Assembly: GCA_959347315.1 (NCBI GenBank)
Contig: OY365817.1
Location: 29,418,536 to 29,482,535 of the forward strand
Direction of reading: 5' to 3'
DNA length: 64,000 nt
Source of the DNA: Bimastos eiseni
Lineage: Eukaryota; Annelida; Clitellata; Crassiclitellata; Lumbricidae
The position numbers and the translations under genes were made by a program. Below, in pieces: positions 36,101 through 48,900 of the stretch (the first letter of the stretch is position 1; each line of letters starts with the position of its first letter). The notes beneath the pieces were generated by a model. The model was given only the letters and a program-made list of their open reading frames with translations, was not told where the DNA came from and searched no databases.

Positions 36101-39100
36101 GTCAAGCAACATCAATAATTCCAGAGAATCAAATGCAATCAGACCCAATGCGCGACAATGATGATAATTTATATAGCGCCCCTTCAAGCAAACCACCCCG
36201 AGTCACTCCCAACTCGAACACGATCAAAACGAAGTTTTAAGTTTAGTGAAGAAAGTTTCAGATAGCTTTGCAGGGTGTCAACACAGCTCTTGGGGAAGAC
36301 TTCTGAGTGAGTTTGGGTTTATGCCTAGTACTCACAAACTCAGTTGAGCTGAGTTCCAAGTGGAGTTTCGGTTCATCCTTAGTGGAAGATAGGAAGCCAG
36401 TGAAGAACCAGAAAGAAGATAAGATCGTTGTTTGTTTATTTGCACATTTTAGAAGAAGAATAAATCAGAGAAAAATCCATCAAAATCAGCAGAGAAAAGG
36501 AAAAGAGAGTCAGGAAATAAAACGACAAATACTTCAAAGAAATCTAAGACGAAAACAGATCCAACGACGACTGTCGTTGGTGAGAACAATTGCTCAGAGG
36601 AGAAGATCCTCCTCCTCATCCACTCATCTTCATCCTCTACTTCTTCTATAAAAATAGATTCATCAGTGGATGAAGGAGGAGGAGGAAGAGGCAGCCAATC
36701 AGAAGAGAGTCCATCGAATGACAAGATCCGCTCAAATGTCGGTGACGTAAAGACTGAAGACATTATGACAAAAACGAAAAACCGTCGGCCTCGGCGTTCT
36801 GGGTCAAAGGTCAACTATAACGTGGGATCAAAAGACGAAGATTCAGAGAGCGAAGATGACGATTGGAAAGAAGAAATGGGAGAGGGATGTGAGTCAAACA
36901 CAGAGTCAGATTCAGATGGAAGAGATTCTGGGAAAAGGAGGAAAAGGAGCAACAGGTGTGTAATCATTTCATTATGTGCTGGGGTGGAGTGAGGTCTTTA
37001 CCAGTTGATTAGAATAAGTTCCTTCGTTCAGTTTAAGTAAAATAGCAAAAGATTAGATGATAATGAATCTCGGTGAGATGGATACGAAACTATGAGTCTC
37101 ATTTAGTAAGTTATGAAGTCACTCAGATGAAACTTTGGTTTCCACTCGATTTCACGTAACGTGAAATGATGTTGTTTGTTGTTGGATTTGATTTCATTCA
37201 TTCGTTTCATCTGTTGAAGTTCGGATGACGGTGACTTTGAAGAGGCGAAAGTTGCCTTTCGTCGATCTGTGTCGTCTACAAAGAAACTGGCGAATCGACA
37301 GAAACGACGAATCGAAAGACGAAGGCAGTCGGAAAAGATTTTGGTGGCCAACATACTGACCACCGCAGACGAAGGTCGATCTCTTGAGTTTCATTGTACT
37401 TTTGTTGCATCTTACTTGCTTAAATTAGACAGCTCAGCATAATGTAGATAAATGTTGCTGTAATTTATATAGCACTACTCTGGATAATGAGATGGATCTG
37501 TGACGTCTGATGTCTCTCCTCAGTTGTGGAACCATGTCATCCGTGTCGGATGGCGACAACTGGTCTTCACTGATGACCGTTGCATTACAATCAATCAATC
37601 ATTTTGATCAATCAATCAATTTACATTTAGTCACTTGATCCAAGCTGATATTGAAATGTGAACTCACACAGCAGGAAACACACTCTGCTCGTCTGGTCTT
37701 TGAGGTTGGTGTTTGAGGATGTAGGAGGAGGAAAAGGAGGAAGAGGAGGATGGAGAAGGAGGAAAATGGAAGAGGAGGAGGAGGATGTTGTTGAAGGATA
37801 TAAAAGGGGATGTAGGAGGAGGAGTTGTTGTCATTTGATGGGAATGGATTTGTTGTTTATGTTGATGAGGTCGTGATTGGTGGACGGAGGTCTATTTGGA
37901 GGATGAACAGAAATGGATCTGTGAGTATCAACCAATGCATTCTGGAAACTGTACGACCTTTGACCTTTCAATGTCGCTTCTGATATTAAAACCAAATAAT
38001 GATGATTGGGACAGAGATTTGTCCATCTACAGTGATGATGATGATCTGTATTTGTGTGTTGCATTTTAAAAGACAGGAGAGGGGTGATGCCAATGCTGTT
38101 GATTCATGTGTCTTGGGGATTGCTATCAGACGCTAACACAGGCTAACGGAGGTTATAGACCAACACTGTCATTTAATGTTTTTTTTGGTGAAGAATCACT
38201 TGGAAATCACTGTATGTTGTTTTTTCAAGTAATGATGAAGTGGGATGTTGGGAAGAGAAATTATTCCACTCAAACTAATGGTCTCTAATTTGAGTTATGA
38301 CCTCTTCTGTGATATAGGAAACAACCTGTTTTATTATATATTATTAAAAAATCTGTTCTACGATATAGTTGATAGCCTGTCATAATGTTCGGCAAGATGT
38401 GAGTTTTTCGTCATCTATAGCTGAACACTTCCTTAACCCTTTAAAGAACAACCAGTGTTATTGATTATTATGCCTACATTTTACAATGCGCTGGTCGCTA
38501 AAGTCTCCATTGAGACTATGATCTTCTAATTGTGATCAACCCAATTTAAGCAACTGTATGGATATCCTTATAGCTCTCTTTCCCTGGCAGCTGACTACCA
38601 TGTGCCTATAAATTGTATGTCTATGTGACTTTGTGCGAATGAAAATGTCTCTAATGATAATAATGAGATTGTTTTATGGTTTTCCTTTTCCTTTGTTTCA
38701 GGTATAAATGGTTCCCAGCTTCAAGTAAATCATCCGGAATCAGTTGAACAGTTGGCAACTAAACCATTGTCGTACGTCCTGGCTTTTGACAATGGTTAGT
38801 GGCATGGAGGGAGGGAGAAGATGAAGGAAGAAGATGGAGGATTAGATGAAGGGAGGGAGAAGATGAAGGAAGAAGATAGAGGGAGGAGATGGATGAATGA
38901 AAATGGAGTGAGGAGAGAAAAGAGTAAGTGACTGTGGAAGACCAACTTCTCTTTCTGTTTTCATTCACTCACTCCTAACAACTGATGTTTCAGTTCATTT
39001 GAGGTCCACAGAGTGTTAGAGAAACGCTCAGACACTTGTGAAGTGTGACTTCTGCTGATGATGTCTGGTCTGTTGCTAATTGTCTGGTGGTAATAAAGTA

Positions 39101-42100
39101 GAGGCCACAGAATGGTGAGAGAGAGAGGTGAGATGATGGCCACGGTTGTGTCTTCTGATGGTTCACGACTGTGACAAGAAAGAGAGAACTTCTTCCTTTA
39201 CTGCAAGGCTGCTTAAGGGAAGAGTTTTAATGGTGTCTGTTGTGAGATGGTCAACGCTGCTCTTATTTAGTATCGGTGCCTTGGGATATGTTTTTGACAG
39301 GGGTGTTGGTTATGTGAAAGTGCAAAATGAGGTTTTACAAAGATGTATATTTTGTCCCTCTGTGATTGTTAGGTGATAGCATAAAAGATGTGACGAAGAA
39401 GTACGCCAGTGAATGGATGTCGTCAGTTAAGAAGATCCGATTGGATGAGTCGTGGTGGAAGGACGTTCTGGCTCCATTCCAGAAGGAAGACTGTGAAAGG
39501 GATGTCAGGGAAGAAGCCGAGATCCATGGTAAGGCCACTGCCCCTCCTCTCCACAGTCATGCCATTTCCTCCATCTTTACATCAGACAAAATTTTTAATC
39601 TCAGTTCTAAATTTCTGAATAGCTCGATCCATCTGATGGTTTAAATCTTTCATCTTCCTGAGTTTCCAGTTAACTAATGGTTGTCTCTTTGATTTAAGTT
39701 CAATGACTGTTTCACTGTTTTGACTATAGAGCAACTTCTCAAGAAACCGATGCCAACGACTATTTCAGATTTCAAGGATCATTCTCTGTGAGTTTCATCA
39801 TTCTTCCTCTCACTCATTCGTTCGTTCGTTCACGTAAGGTATGTGTATTGCATTGTGGAGATGATCTGTAGAGGAGCTGAATAAATCCAGAGCAGTGACT
39901 TCTGTTGTATTTGCAAGGTCTTTGTAACAGAAAGGATTTTGAATGTTCCTCATGGAGTCGTCGCTTGGACTCTTCTTCTGCTCATCTCCTGGTGACAGGT
40001 TTAACTTCATCAGCAGCAGCAGCAGCAACATCTTAATGCATCATTTATTGTAACAGTTCACTGACTTATGACTCATTGTCTAATGACATTCTAGATCTTA
40101 GCTTTCCCTATGTTACGCTTTCTCTTTGATCTATGCGTGCATTCTGGTTGTGTAGTTATGCATTGAGGCGCCATCTGTTGAAATACGAGGCCATCTATCC
40201 ACCAGATGCTCCTGTTCTCGGCCACATCCGCGGGGAACCAGTCTTTCCGAGAGATTGCGTCCACTGCGTGAGTCTTGTCTTCGTTTGATTTTGTCTGCGT
40301 TTGATTCTTTCTTTTAAGTCGTTTTCTATTCATAGATCTTTGGATTGGATCTTTGTGTCAATGTGAGATTATTTGAGTTGAATGGAATGACCTTCAAACT
40401 GAGAGATGACCTTAAGAGAGAACACTGGTGGTTTCTCTGGGGTTTCCTTTTGGGTCTCTGCGTGCACCCTGACAGTGCCAGTCCAATGTCTGGCACAGAA
40501 TGGTGAAAGGTAATGGAGAAGGACGACCTTTGCTGAAACTACTCTTCATGAACTGATGTAAACTTAGCCATGGAAGTCTTTCTTTTCCAGGTGATGATGG
40601 AGTTCAGTTTGTTTTGCATTTTAGCTTCATGCACGGGAGAAATGGAGGATCGAAGGTCGTATGGTTAGGGTCAGTCTTTCAATTTGTTCCATTGCCACCT
40701 TTTATTTAGTTTAATTAAGTTATCTGTGAAGCAGAGTTTCAGCAGAGATGATTGCATCATTGACTGAAGAAGTCACTTCTAAGAAATTCTTAATTGATTG
40801 ATTTAAAGAGATGTGATCTTCTGGTTAAAGGTTATATTGACTTCATTCTGTGTGTGCATTTATTTTGGTTGTTGTAGATTGATGAGGAGCCGTATAAGAT
40901 CGTGAAGGCAAGACCAAAGTGGGTGAGCACGTGATGAGTAGTTCTCTTCTGATTCTCTCTCTTTCAGCTTTCTTTTATAGTCCATTGAAGTGATTGTCAT
41001 TTGCCAAGGGTTGACGGCTATCTATTCTTGTCACTGACATCTGATGTTTGTCAGCTGCATAATCCCACTTTCTTAACTAATTGTTTATTTTCCTCCCTAA
41101 GCAGGTTTTTCCTTTCTCACATACATGATATGAAGCTTAACAGAGATCAATCCTGACTAGAAAATCAGTTGAATTTGTGATATGATTATCTGTTGATTGT
41201 TGATGATTTTGTTGATGGTTGGTGTTTGTGGTTGATTTCATCAAATGATAGAGAATATGATCAATTTGTCTGTTTGTGTTCGTCCAGAATAAACCGAAGG
41301 AATTCAACGATCGATTGAAACTGTCACTGTTTGGTCGCTGGCAGACGGAACAGTTCATCCCATTGCCTGCGGTTGATGTAAGTCGTATTTGAGTCGTTGA
41401 CAACAATTGAGATGCTTCATTTCAATTCCCATCGGTTCGATTGTCTTTCGTTTGGTTTTTGTTTAGGATAGTTTTTCATTTGTTGATCAATTTGTATTTG
41501 CTTGGCATTTATTTTCTGTTGTAATGACTTCGTTTAATCCAGGGAAAGATTCCAAAGAATGAATATGGAAATGTGGAAGTGTTTAAGCCATGGATGATTC
41601 CAGGTGGAACAATCTACTTGCCAGGTTTGATTCATTTTACCAACATAACTCAATCCTTCTCCTTTAGATCCAATTCCTCCTCTCTGATGATTTTCATATT
41701 GTATGTGTGGGGCAAAGAAATCCTCCATTCTACCCATGATGCATCACTGCTCTACCATTTCTCAGACATCAGTTCGTTCCTACGTCATTTCTGTTGAATG
41801 ATCAGTTGAGAGAAGGAGAAACAGAGAGGGACGAGAGTGTCACTGAGTTTATGTGGATTCTGTTCATCTGTGTCTTGTTTAGAAACAATGAATGGACTCG
41901 GAAGAGTTGCTAAGAAACTGGATCTCGATGTTGCTGCTGCGATGGTCGGTTGGGACTTTCACGGTGGATTCAACCATCCAATGTTAGGCTCTTCTCTCAA
42001 TTATTCATCACCGGTTCTCTCTCTCGCTCTCTCTGTCTCTCTCTCTGTCTCTCTCTCTCTCTCTGTGTCTCTCTCTTTCTCCTTCTCTCTCTCTCTGTTC

Positions 42101-44033
42101 ATTACCTTAACAGAAAGAAGTCCAGAAGAGTCTGAACAATGATCTGACCGGTTTTCAGTTTCTGTTTTTCTTCGAGTGATAGATGAAGTTGAGAGAAGAG
42201 AGTTGTGAGTGATTCCTGCATTGGACGTTGTTACATGTGATGTATGTTTGACTTCTTCTAAAGTTAGTTAAGCTCATCCCTCTGTCAATTGGCTTAATCA
42301 TCTTAATCATCTTGGCTGAACCAGATGACATAATATGAGTTCATCTGATTTTCTGTTTTTCATCATCACATAAATAATTAATTTAAATGACATGTCTTTC
42401 TAAAACATTTCCTCTGCATGTTTGTGTGATGGCCTAAATGTGTGTCTGTTGTGTTGGTATAATAACCTAAATGTGTCTGTTGTGTTGGTATAATAACCTA
42501 AATGTGTCTGTTGTGTTGGTATAATAACCTAAATGTGTCTGTTGTGTTGGTATAATAACCTAAATGTGTCTGTTGTGTTGGCATAATAACCTAAATACGT
42601 CTGTTGTGTTGGTATAATAACCTAAATGTGTCTGTTGTTTGTTTGTTAGCCTTCAGGGTTGGATCGTTTGTGAAGAGCACAGGGACACATTAGTTGCTGC
42701 CTGGGAGGAGGACCAGGCCATTCAGCAACAGAAGGAAGCTGAGGTCATAACCCATTCACACTTACTCACTCACTCACTCACTCACTCACTCACTTACTGC
42801 AAATTATGCTGTGCAACAGTACATTACATAAGTTGTTATACAACTTCTAATGGTCTTTCTGCAATCAAATAATTCAATATAAATTCTGATTGCTTTATAG
42901 GTTGTGCAAGAATGCTTACTCTCCAATTTAAGGACATTTGTAGAGATGTTGGTAAAAGCATAATTTATCTAGTGTGTGTTTATGTTTAGAAGTGTGTTGT
43001 TTGATGTGTAGAAAAAGCAGCAGAGAATTCTTGGCAACTGGAAGCTTCTCATCAAGGGATTATTGATCAGAGAGAGACTGAAAAAGAGATTTGATCTCGA
43101 GGTCAGTGTGGACCATTTCGTCTCATCCACATGCACCACCAAACAGCAGACCCTTCGTCTATTCATAGAGATAATATCTCTTTCGTGTTGTTCGTGTAAC
43201 TAAGGCCCTAGTGGGAAATCTTTCACATGTCATCTCTTGTCTCAATTCTGTCAATTTATGGTCCAACATCTGCTTCAAAATGTTTTAGTTACTTAGGTAG
43301 AACTTTGCCTTACAGACGGACGTACGGACAGACAGACGGACGGACAAACAGACGGACTTGTGCATTGAATATCTGATTTGGTTCCTCTGTCTAGTGGACA
43401 CAGCAGAAGCAAAGTAGACAGTATCCTACACCAAAGAACAATATCCCTCCCCAGAGGACAGTATCCTACAGACGGACTTGTGCATTGAATATCTGATTTG
43501 GTTCCTCTGTCTAGTTGACACAGCAGAAGCAAAGTATCCAAAACCAAAGGACAGTATCCCACACCAAAGGACAGTATCCCACCCCAGACGACAGTATCCC
43601 ATCCTAGAGGACAGTTGGCCCTGTTAGCTCAACAGAATAGCTTAACCAGTCCTTCCACTATTGACTCACTTCCACATCATGTTCGTATCTTCTCATTTAT
43701 CATCGTTATTGTTGTCATCATCATTAGCATGAAGACACAAGTTGTTGACGACTACAACAGTAACTGATGATGTTTCTGTCTTCACAACAGGAACCATCTG
43801 TTTCAAAGAGACACCAAGTCATTGACGACCTTGATGCTGATGAAGATCAAGAGGAGAATGACGCAAACAGCGATAAGCAGAAGAAAGAGGAAGATGATCA
43901 GTCATGGCCAGAAAACGTCAAGAAGAAGAAGGAGCAGAAGAAGAAGGAGGAAGGGAAGAGTGGGAGTACAGCTGATAATCTGTTTCCATTTGAAAAGGAT
44001 CATAAAATGTTGTCGTCATCTTCTAAACTCTGA
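33168..44033 (+). CDS. XPC: XPC/Rad4 DNA damage recognition protein (nucleotide excision repair)
   Basis: XPC detects helix-distorting lesions and starts global-genome excision repair. Twenty-one phase-consistent exons: 33168-33957, 34208-34313, 34566-34650, 34911-35129, 35548-35610, 35750-35836, 36453-36955, 37220-37374, 37870-37920, 38702-38794, 39373-39528, 39730-39787, 40156-40267, 40625-40663, 40878-40922, 41288-41377, 41543-41624, 41883-41982, 42650-42743, 43012-43101, 43791-44033; 1086 aa. The N-terminal 260 residues are Lys/Glu-rich and disordered. The transglutaminase-like domain is split (about 299-450 and 669-770) by a charged Ser/Lys-rich insert from exon 7, as in vertebrate XPC. 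BHD1 has [17 protein letters not shown]2 spans about 826-885. BHD3 has [14 protein letters not shown] and FHGGF. Then come [27 protein letters not shown] and a centrin/TFIIH-type acidic tail ending near LFPFEKD. Complete. Confidence 0.97.
35241..35495. mobile_element. MITE-like element, copy 2 (same family as 5330-5575)
   Basis: CTCCATCAAAAGCAGGCAGA near 35255 and, inverted, GACATCCGCCTGATTTTCAT near 35457 correspond to the terminal repeats at 5330-5575. TTCTCAAAATTGTGA-like inner segments correspond too. It lies in XPC intron 4, with GTGTGTGCATGTGTG-type sequence at both ends. Confidence 0.7.
35650..36159. repeat. 84-bp inverted repeat flanking XPC exon 6
   Basis: The arms 35650-35733 and 36076-36159 are reverse complements with 3 mismatches in 84 positions (by eye). 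The left arm ends 16 bp before exon 6 (35750-35836); the right arm lies in intron 6 after a long CT tract. Loop is 342 bp. The right arm is followed by TTTATATAGCGCCCC, a motif shared with other dispersed repeats in the window. Confidence 0.93.
35967..36052. repeat. (CT)n/(CCCT)n microsatellite
   Basis: Pyrimidine run inside the loop of the XPC intron 6 inverted repeat. Confidence 0.95.
42010..42100. repeat. (CT)n with TCTCTG units
   Basis: CT-rich microsatellite about 30 bp downstream of the XPC exon 18 donor. Confidence 0.9.
42427..42640. repeat. 31-bp minisatellite abutting the XPC exon 19 acceptor
   Basis: Seven units of TGTGTCTGTTGTGTTGGTAT plus AATAACCTAAA (31 bp). The last, partial unit (TGTGTCTGTTGTTTGTTTGTTAG) serves as the pyrimidine/T-rich tract and AG of the exon 19 acceptor (exon starts 42650). 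Confidence 0.95.
43300..43620. repeat. Tandem duplication and CAGACGGA/ACAGTATCC repeats
   Basis: A segment starting CAGACGGACTTGTGCATTGA occurs at about 43351 and again at about 43469, followed by GGACAGTATCCCAC-type short repeats, in XPC intron 20. Confidence 0.85.
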
Positions 44034-45930
44034 ACCCAACCAGCCATCATCATCATCCAGCATATCACCTACGGGTAATCAACCAATACTAACCCTTACG
44101 GAATCTTCCCCAACACATTCATCAGAAAGATGATGTTATTGTCTCCAAGTAGGTACCACTTCCAATTATGCCTAACATTAAAGATGCCTAACATGACTTC
44201 AGCCATTTGTTGTATGTTTGTCAATGAATATTCAAAATTATGGTCTGTGTCTCAATGTTTCTCTCTCAAACAAAAATCAATCACAAATTTAAATAAATAC
44301 ACAACGTTTAAGATTAATTTAATTCAACCCACTTGTTAAATGAAAATGCAATTTCAAAAGGAAATTACAATTGGACAAAACAGAAAACACAGACGACGAC
44401 GGATTGGAACGCTTTGATGTGGAAACGTTTATTTAATCGAAAGAAACCCGTTTGAAAGAGAAGGAGGAATAGGAAGAGAAGGAGGAGAAGGAAGAGAAGG
44501 AGGAATGTGACCTTCCAGGGTTCAGTACAGCTGAATATTTCTCCATCATTCACCAAAGACAACGATAATAATCACAGAACATCTCCTGTGCAAGTAGCAT
44601 CACAAAGAAAAAAATGTGCTTTTGGCCAACATAGAGGTGGCAGCCATCTCAACACAAGATCTCATCTTCAAACTCTCATAAACATCCTGTGTCCTGCTTG
44701 CGATGTAAAAGCATCGAACACAAAGCAAATGCAGTCCATGTGTTAATACAGGTTGTGGCTAGGTCTTGTCAATATGCGGTCAACTCAGATTCAAATTGAG
44801 CATAATTCTTAACATATAGCAGAAGAAATTGGTCATTAATATAACTCAAAGTACTAAACTAGTCCAGAACATGACACATCATACAGCTCAGTAATATTGC
44901 ACACATCTGTATAATCCTAGCACAAGGGAATCGATGAAATCTTCTACCCCATTCCTCAAATGAACATCAAAAGCCTCTTCTCATTTACACTGCTTAAAAC
45001 CAAGTGCATGCATGCAGCAATATCCAAATAATATCTAATTTCAACAACAGTTTCACATTAATGCGCAAAATGATTTCTACGATTGCAAGATAGGTGTTTA
45101 GAGTGCTTCAAACGAGAAAAAATGTACAACCAATCAGACAACGTTCAGAAAATGTTATTAGAAAGGAATTTACAGAAACACTGCTTTGGCTTTGTTTCTG
45201 AAGTACCACAGATTCGTGACTTGTAGATACAGATGAGGTGCTTTTGAAGAACCAGACACTTCTTGAGCAATAATTCAAAATGACGTAAAACCATATTTTA
45301 TGAAACCTTGGGGAACGTGGGAAAAATCTCCCATCATCCTTTCAACTCTTGCTAGATCTGTTTTTTTTTTCAAATGCATTTGTACCACGACTGATCGATT
45401 GATACTTTGTGGTGAATTATGAAATTACTATAGAAGTCATTTAGATCTCTCATAATTCAGTTGCAGAGTTATGTGAGCAGCATAACAGAGCAGCAGCAGC
45501 AGCGTTGTCAGTCAATCAACTGTTTCGACCAAATGGGACACAACAACTGAAGTATCTAATCAACAACAGGCGACAGTGAATCTTAAAAATGAAGCACATC
45601 TAACGTATCAGACAGACAGACATACACACCATACTAACTCAGTGATTGCTTACAACAGATTAGAATTAGCATAAACGAGGCTTAGTCGTAGGCTAATGAA
45701 CTCACGCATAGAATGTGAATAATAAAGAAATTGGCAACTACCTATTCCTCCTCACCCATTTATCCCTACACACGATGGCCCTGACTGCTGTGGCTGGCAG
45801 CCCCCCCATCCTCATCAACAATGTCATTGGCAGCAGAAGACAACACGTGGATGGAACACAAGTCTACACTCATCGTTCATCGATGAACAGAAGCGGTGAA
45901 CGGGTTCATCTGTGGAAGAACGATGACTGT
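44034..45930. other. 3'UTR-to-3'UTR spacer of convergent XPC and HOMER
   Basis: Plus-strand AATAAA at 44292-44297 is a plausible XPC poly(A) signal, 260 bp past the stop. Plus-strand TTTATT at 44428-44433 is AATAAA on the minus strand and could end HOMER, giving a 1.5 kb 3'UTR. If both are used the transcripts stop about 130 bp apart. No further coding signal. Confidence 0.5.
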
Positions 45931-48900
45931 TCAGAGCGTTGCGTGGAGCAGATCGGCCAGTCGGTCGTTCATCTCGTAGATCTCGTTGATCTTTGTGCTC
46001 AGTTGCTGCTGTAGTTTCTCCAGTTGCTGTTTGTTGGTCGACCGCAACGACTGCGACTGGCTCAACTGGAGCTGGAGATCCGTCACCTGCGCTCGCAGCT
46101 TCCGACCCTCGTCCTCTGCCACCTGTAACCCCGACCATCCATTCCATCTCTTCCGGTCAACACATCATCATCATCAAAACGAAATAGTATCAAGACTGAT
46201 TAGTTCACAGGTCAAACAGGCATCATTTACCACAATTCGTACTTCGTTCAAATCTGTTATGATTATAACACGAGACAGAATAATTGGAGAAGGATCATCT
46301 GAAAAGGTTCTTACATAAATAACTGGTTACACACGCGCGCACGCACCCACACGCACACACACACATAAACACCAACTCCCACGTAAATAAGTAGAGGAGA
46401 TTATGGCGAAGACAATGCAGTCTGTTAACCTGAAGAGTGTTGTGCAGTTTCTGATATTTCGCTTCTGTTTGTCTCGCTTCTTCGAATCTCTTCGTCACTA
46501 AATTCAAATCCTGCAGCAAAAAACAAATCAGTTCAACTGAAGAGAAGAAACGAAGATACATCGACTGACAAAGTAGAACTTCTATCTCTGTTCTTATCAT
46601 AAAACTATCCCTCTATCCACTCTCCTCTCCTCTGCTCACCATCCACCTCCTCCTCCTTCCACTCTTCCTCCTTCTGTCTCTCCGCTCTCCTCTCCTCTGC
46701 TCTCCATCCACTTCCTCCTCCTCCTTCCACCTCCTCCTGTCTCTCCTCTCCACTCTCTTTCCCTCTGCTCACCCTCCACCTCCTCCTCCTGTCTCTCCTC
46801 TCCACTCTCTTTCCCTCTGCTCACTCTCCACCTCCTCCTCCTTCTGTCTCTCCTCTCCACTCTCCTTCCCTCTGCTTATTCCGTCCATGTATAGCTACCA
46901 CCCTCTTAAAACTATCAGAACAACAATTGAAATAGAACAAGATGTACAACGAATCTTACAACAGTCGCTTGCAGATATATCACATGAGAATATTCAGAGA
47001 GAGGAGGACAAGAAGAAGAAGTAGGAGGAGGACAAAGTGGATGAGGAAGAGGAGTATTCAACTGGGTGATGATCAGAAGAAAAACCAGAATCATATGGAG
47101 AGATTGACACAAACTAAAGACGTTGCAATTTTCCAGTTGAGAGAGAATCTTTCTCCTTACGTCTTGCTTCGTCTGAGCGACGTTCTCTGCCTCTCTAAGT
47201 TTCGCCTGCGTTTCTGTCAGTTGGCGTTGAATTCTGTCGACGTCACCTCTTCTGCTCTCTTGTTCAGACAGCTGAAACGACAACAACAACAAAGACAGAC
47301 TGAACTACAACTGAACCACATTCAGACAAATGCATTGAATAAGTCTCAGATCTATGAAATTTCATTTTAACAGAGATTTATATCTCAATGCAATACTGAC
47401 AGTTGAATGGCTAGATGTAAAAAGTATTTTAAGAAAAGTATTTGATATTCCAAATACATAGGCTTCAATGCAATTCTAACATATGCTGTAGATAATACCT
47501 TGGTCCGTAGTGCAGTGCATTCATCCTTGTACATTTCCAGCTGCTTCCGCCATTGATCGAGGTTTGCTGTGCTCTCTTGAAGAGCAGCCGTCAGTCTTGC
47601 ATTGTTATTGCGAAGTGTCTGCAACTCTCCCTCCCACAGCTTTGCATTGTTTTTGCTGATGCAACAAACGCCACAATCAGAAGAAACCTCGATTCTCATA
47701 ACACTAAACCAATCTTCACAGCGTGCACTTTTATGCAATTCATTTCAAAATACATAACATAATTTTGTTATCATGACAGAAATCATTTAATTTTTAAATT
47801 GAACATAAAGTTTTTCTGGAGGAAGAGCGGTTAAAATAATGGATCTAACAGAATGTGCCGATGACACAACAACTGATTCACGAGAAACAATTTGGACAAT
47901 TTCAAAAGTTGAATTCAACCAGACAACTTCTGTACATAGCACAAAGAATTCACTGATTTCATGCGGTCAGTGCAGACAGACAGAGACAGAGATACAGAGA
48001 GACATAAAAGATCCAATGAAACAGGCAACCATCATAGATGCAATTCCACAGATCGATGAATTCAAACACTGGGAACTGGAACAACATTGTTTCTCTGTTG
48101 ACTGCCTTTACAAGTTCTAAAATCTTCTTAGAAGCATTTGTCATCTAACAAAGCTAAACGACGACAATTCAACTGAAACGAAGAGCACAGAGGCAAAGAA
48201 AAGATCAATTGGATAAAATTTCTCATTTGCCACATTTCTAAATCAATCTCACTAAAAGAAAAGGATGATTTGGGATCCATGGCAAGAACACCAAGAAGAG
48301 CAATTCAACAACGCTACAATAGACACTTCTTATACAGTATGGTACACAGCCTTCTAAGTTGCTACTTTAGCATAACTCCCCCCCCCCCACCCATGCTGCT
48401 AATTTAAGTTCAGTCACTGAGACCAAATGCTGACCGAGACCGAAACTGTGTAACCCTCAAGACCAGCCATCAAGACCAACCCTCAAGACCAACCCTCAAG
48501 ACCAATCATCCATCGAGTCAATTGGACGACGAAGTCTAACCTTTCGAGAAGAGAATCTTTGAGATCTTTGTTTTCTCTTTTCAGTTGTTCAACTGTCTTT
48601 GCCTGAATTCAAATCAAAAACAATCTTCAACAATACTACAGCTCATAAATCATCAGTAAGAATGGAGAAATTCACAAGATGGAGTCTGTATTGACGTCTT
48701 ATGCAAAACAATCACAGATCAGAATCAACTGATTGGTCGATGGAAAACAAATCCAAACGACAGTTGACAGCAGAGAAAGGTTTTTCCATAGTCCCATAAC
48801 ATCCAGGAAGTCAAAACATTAGAAATGTTGGGATGAATGAACCTGCAGAAGATACCTCATCACCAAATGGTCCATTTCCATTCAGTCTCCCTGGATCCGG

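Noticed and set aside
37523..37590. Sequence after CTCCTCAG as an extra XPC exon
   Set aside because: In the required phase it reads VVEPCHPCR and soon hits a stop; exon 37870-37920 gives the conserved W-x-E-V-Y...K-W-I-C segment and fits both phases.
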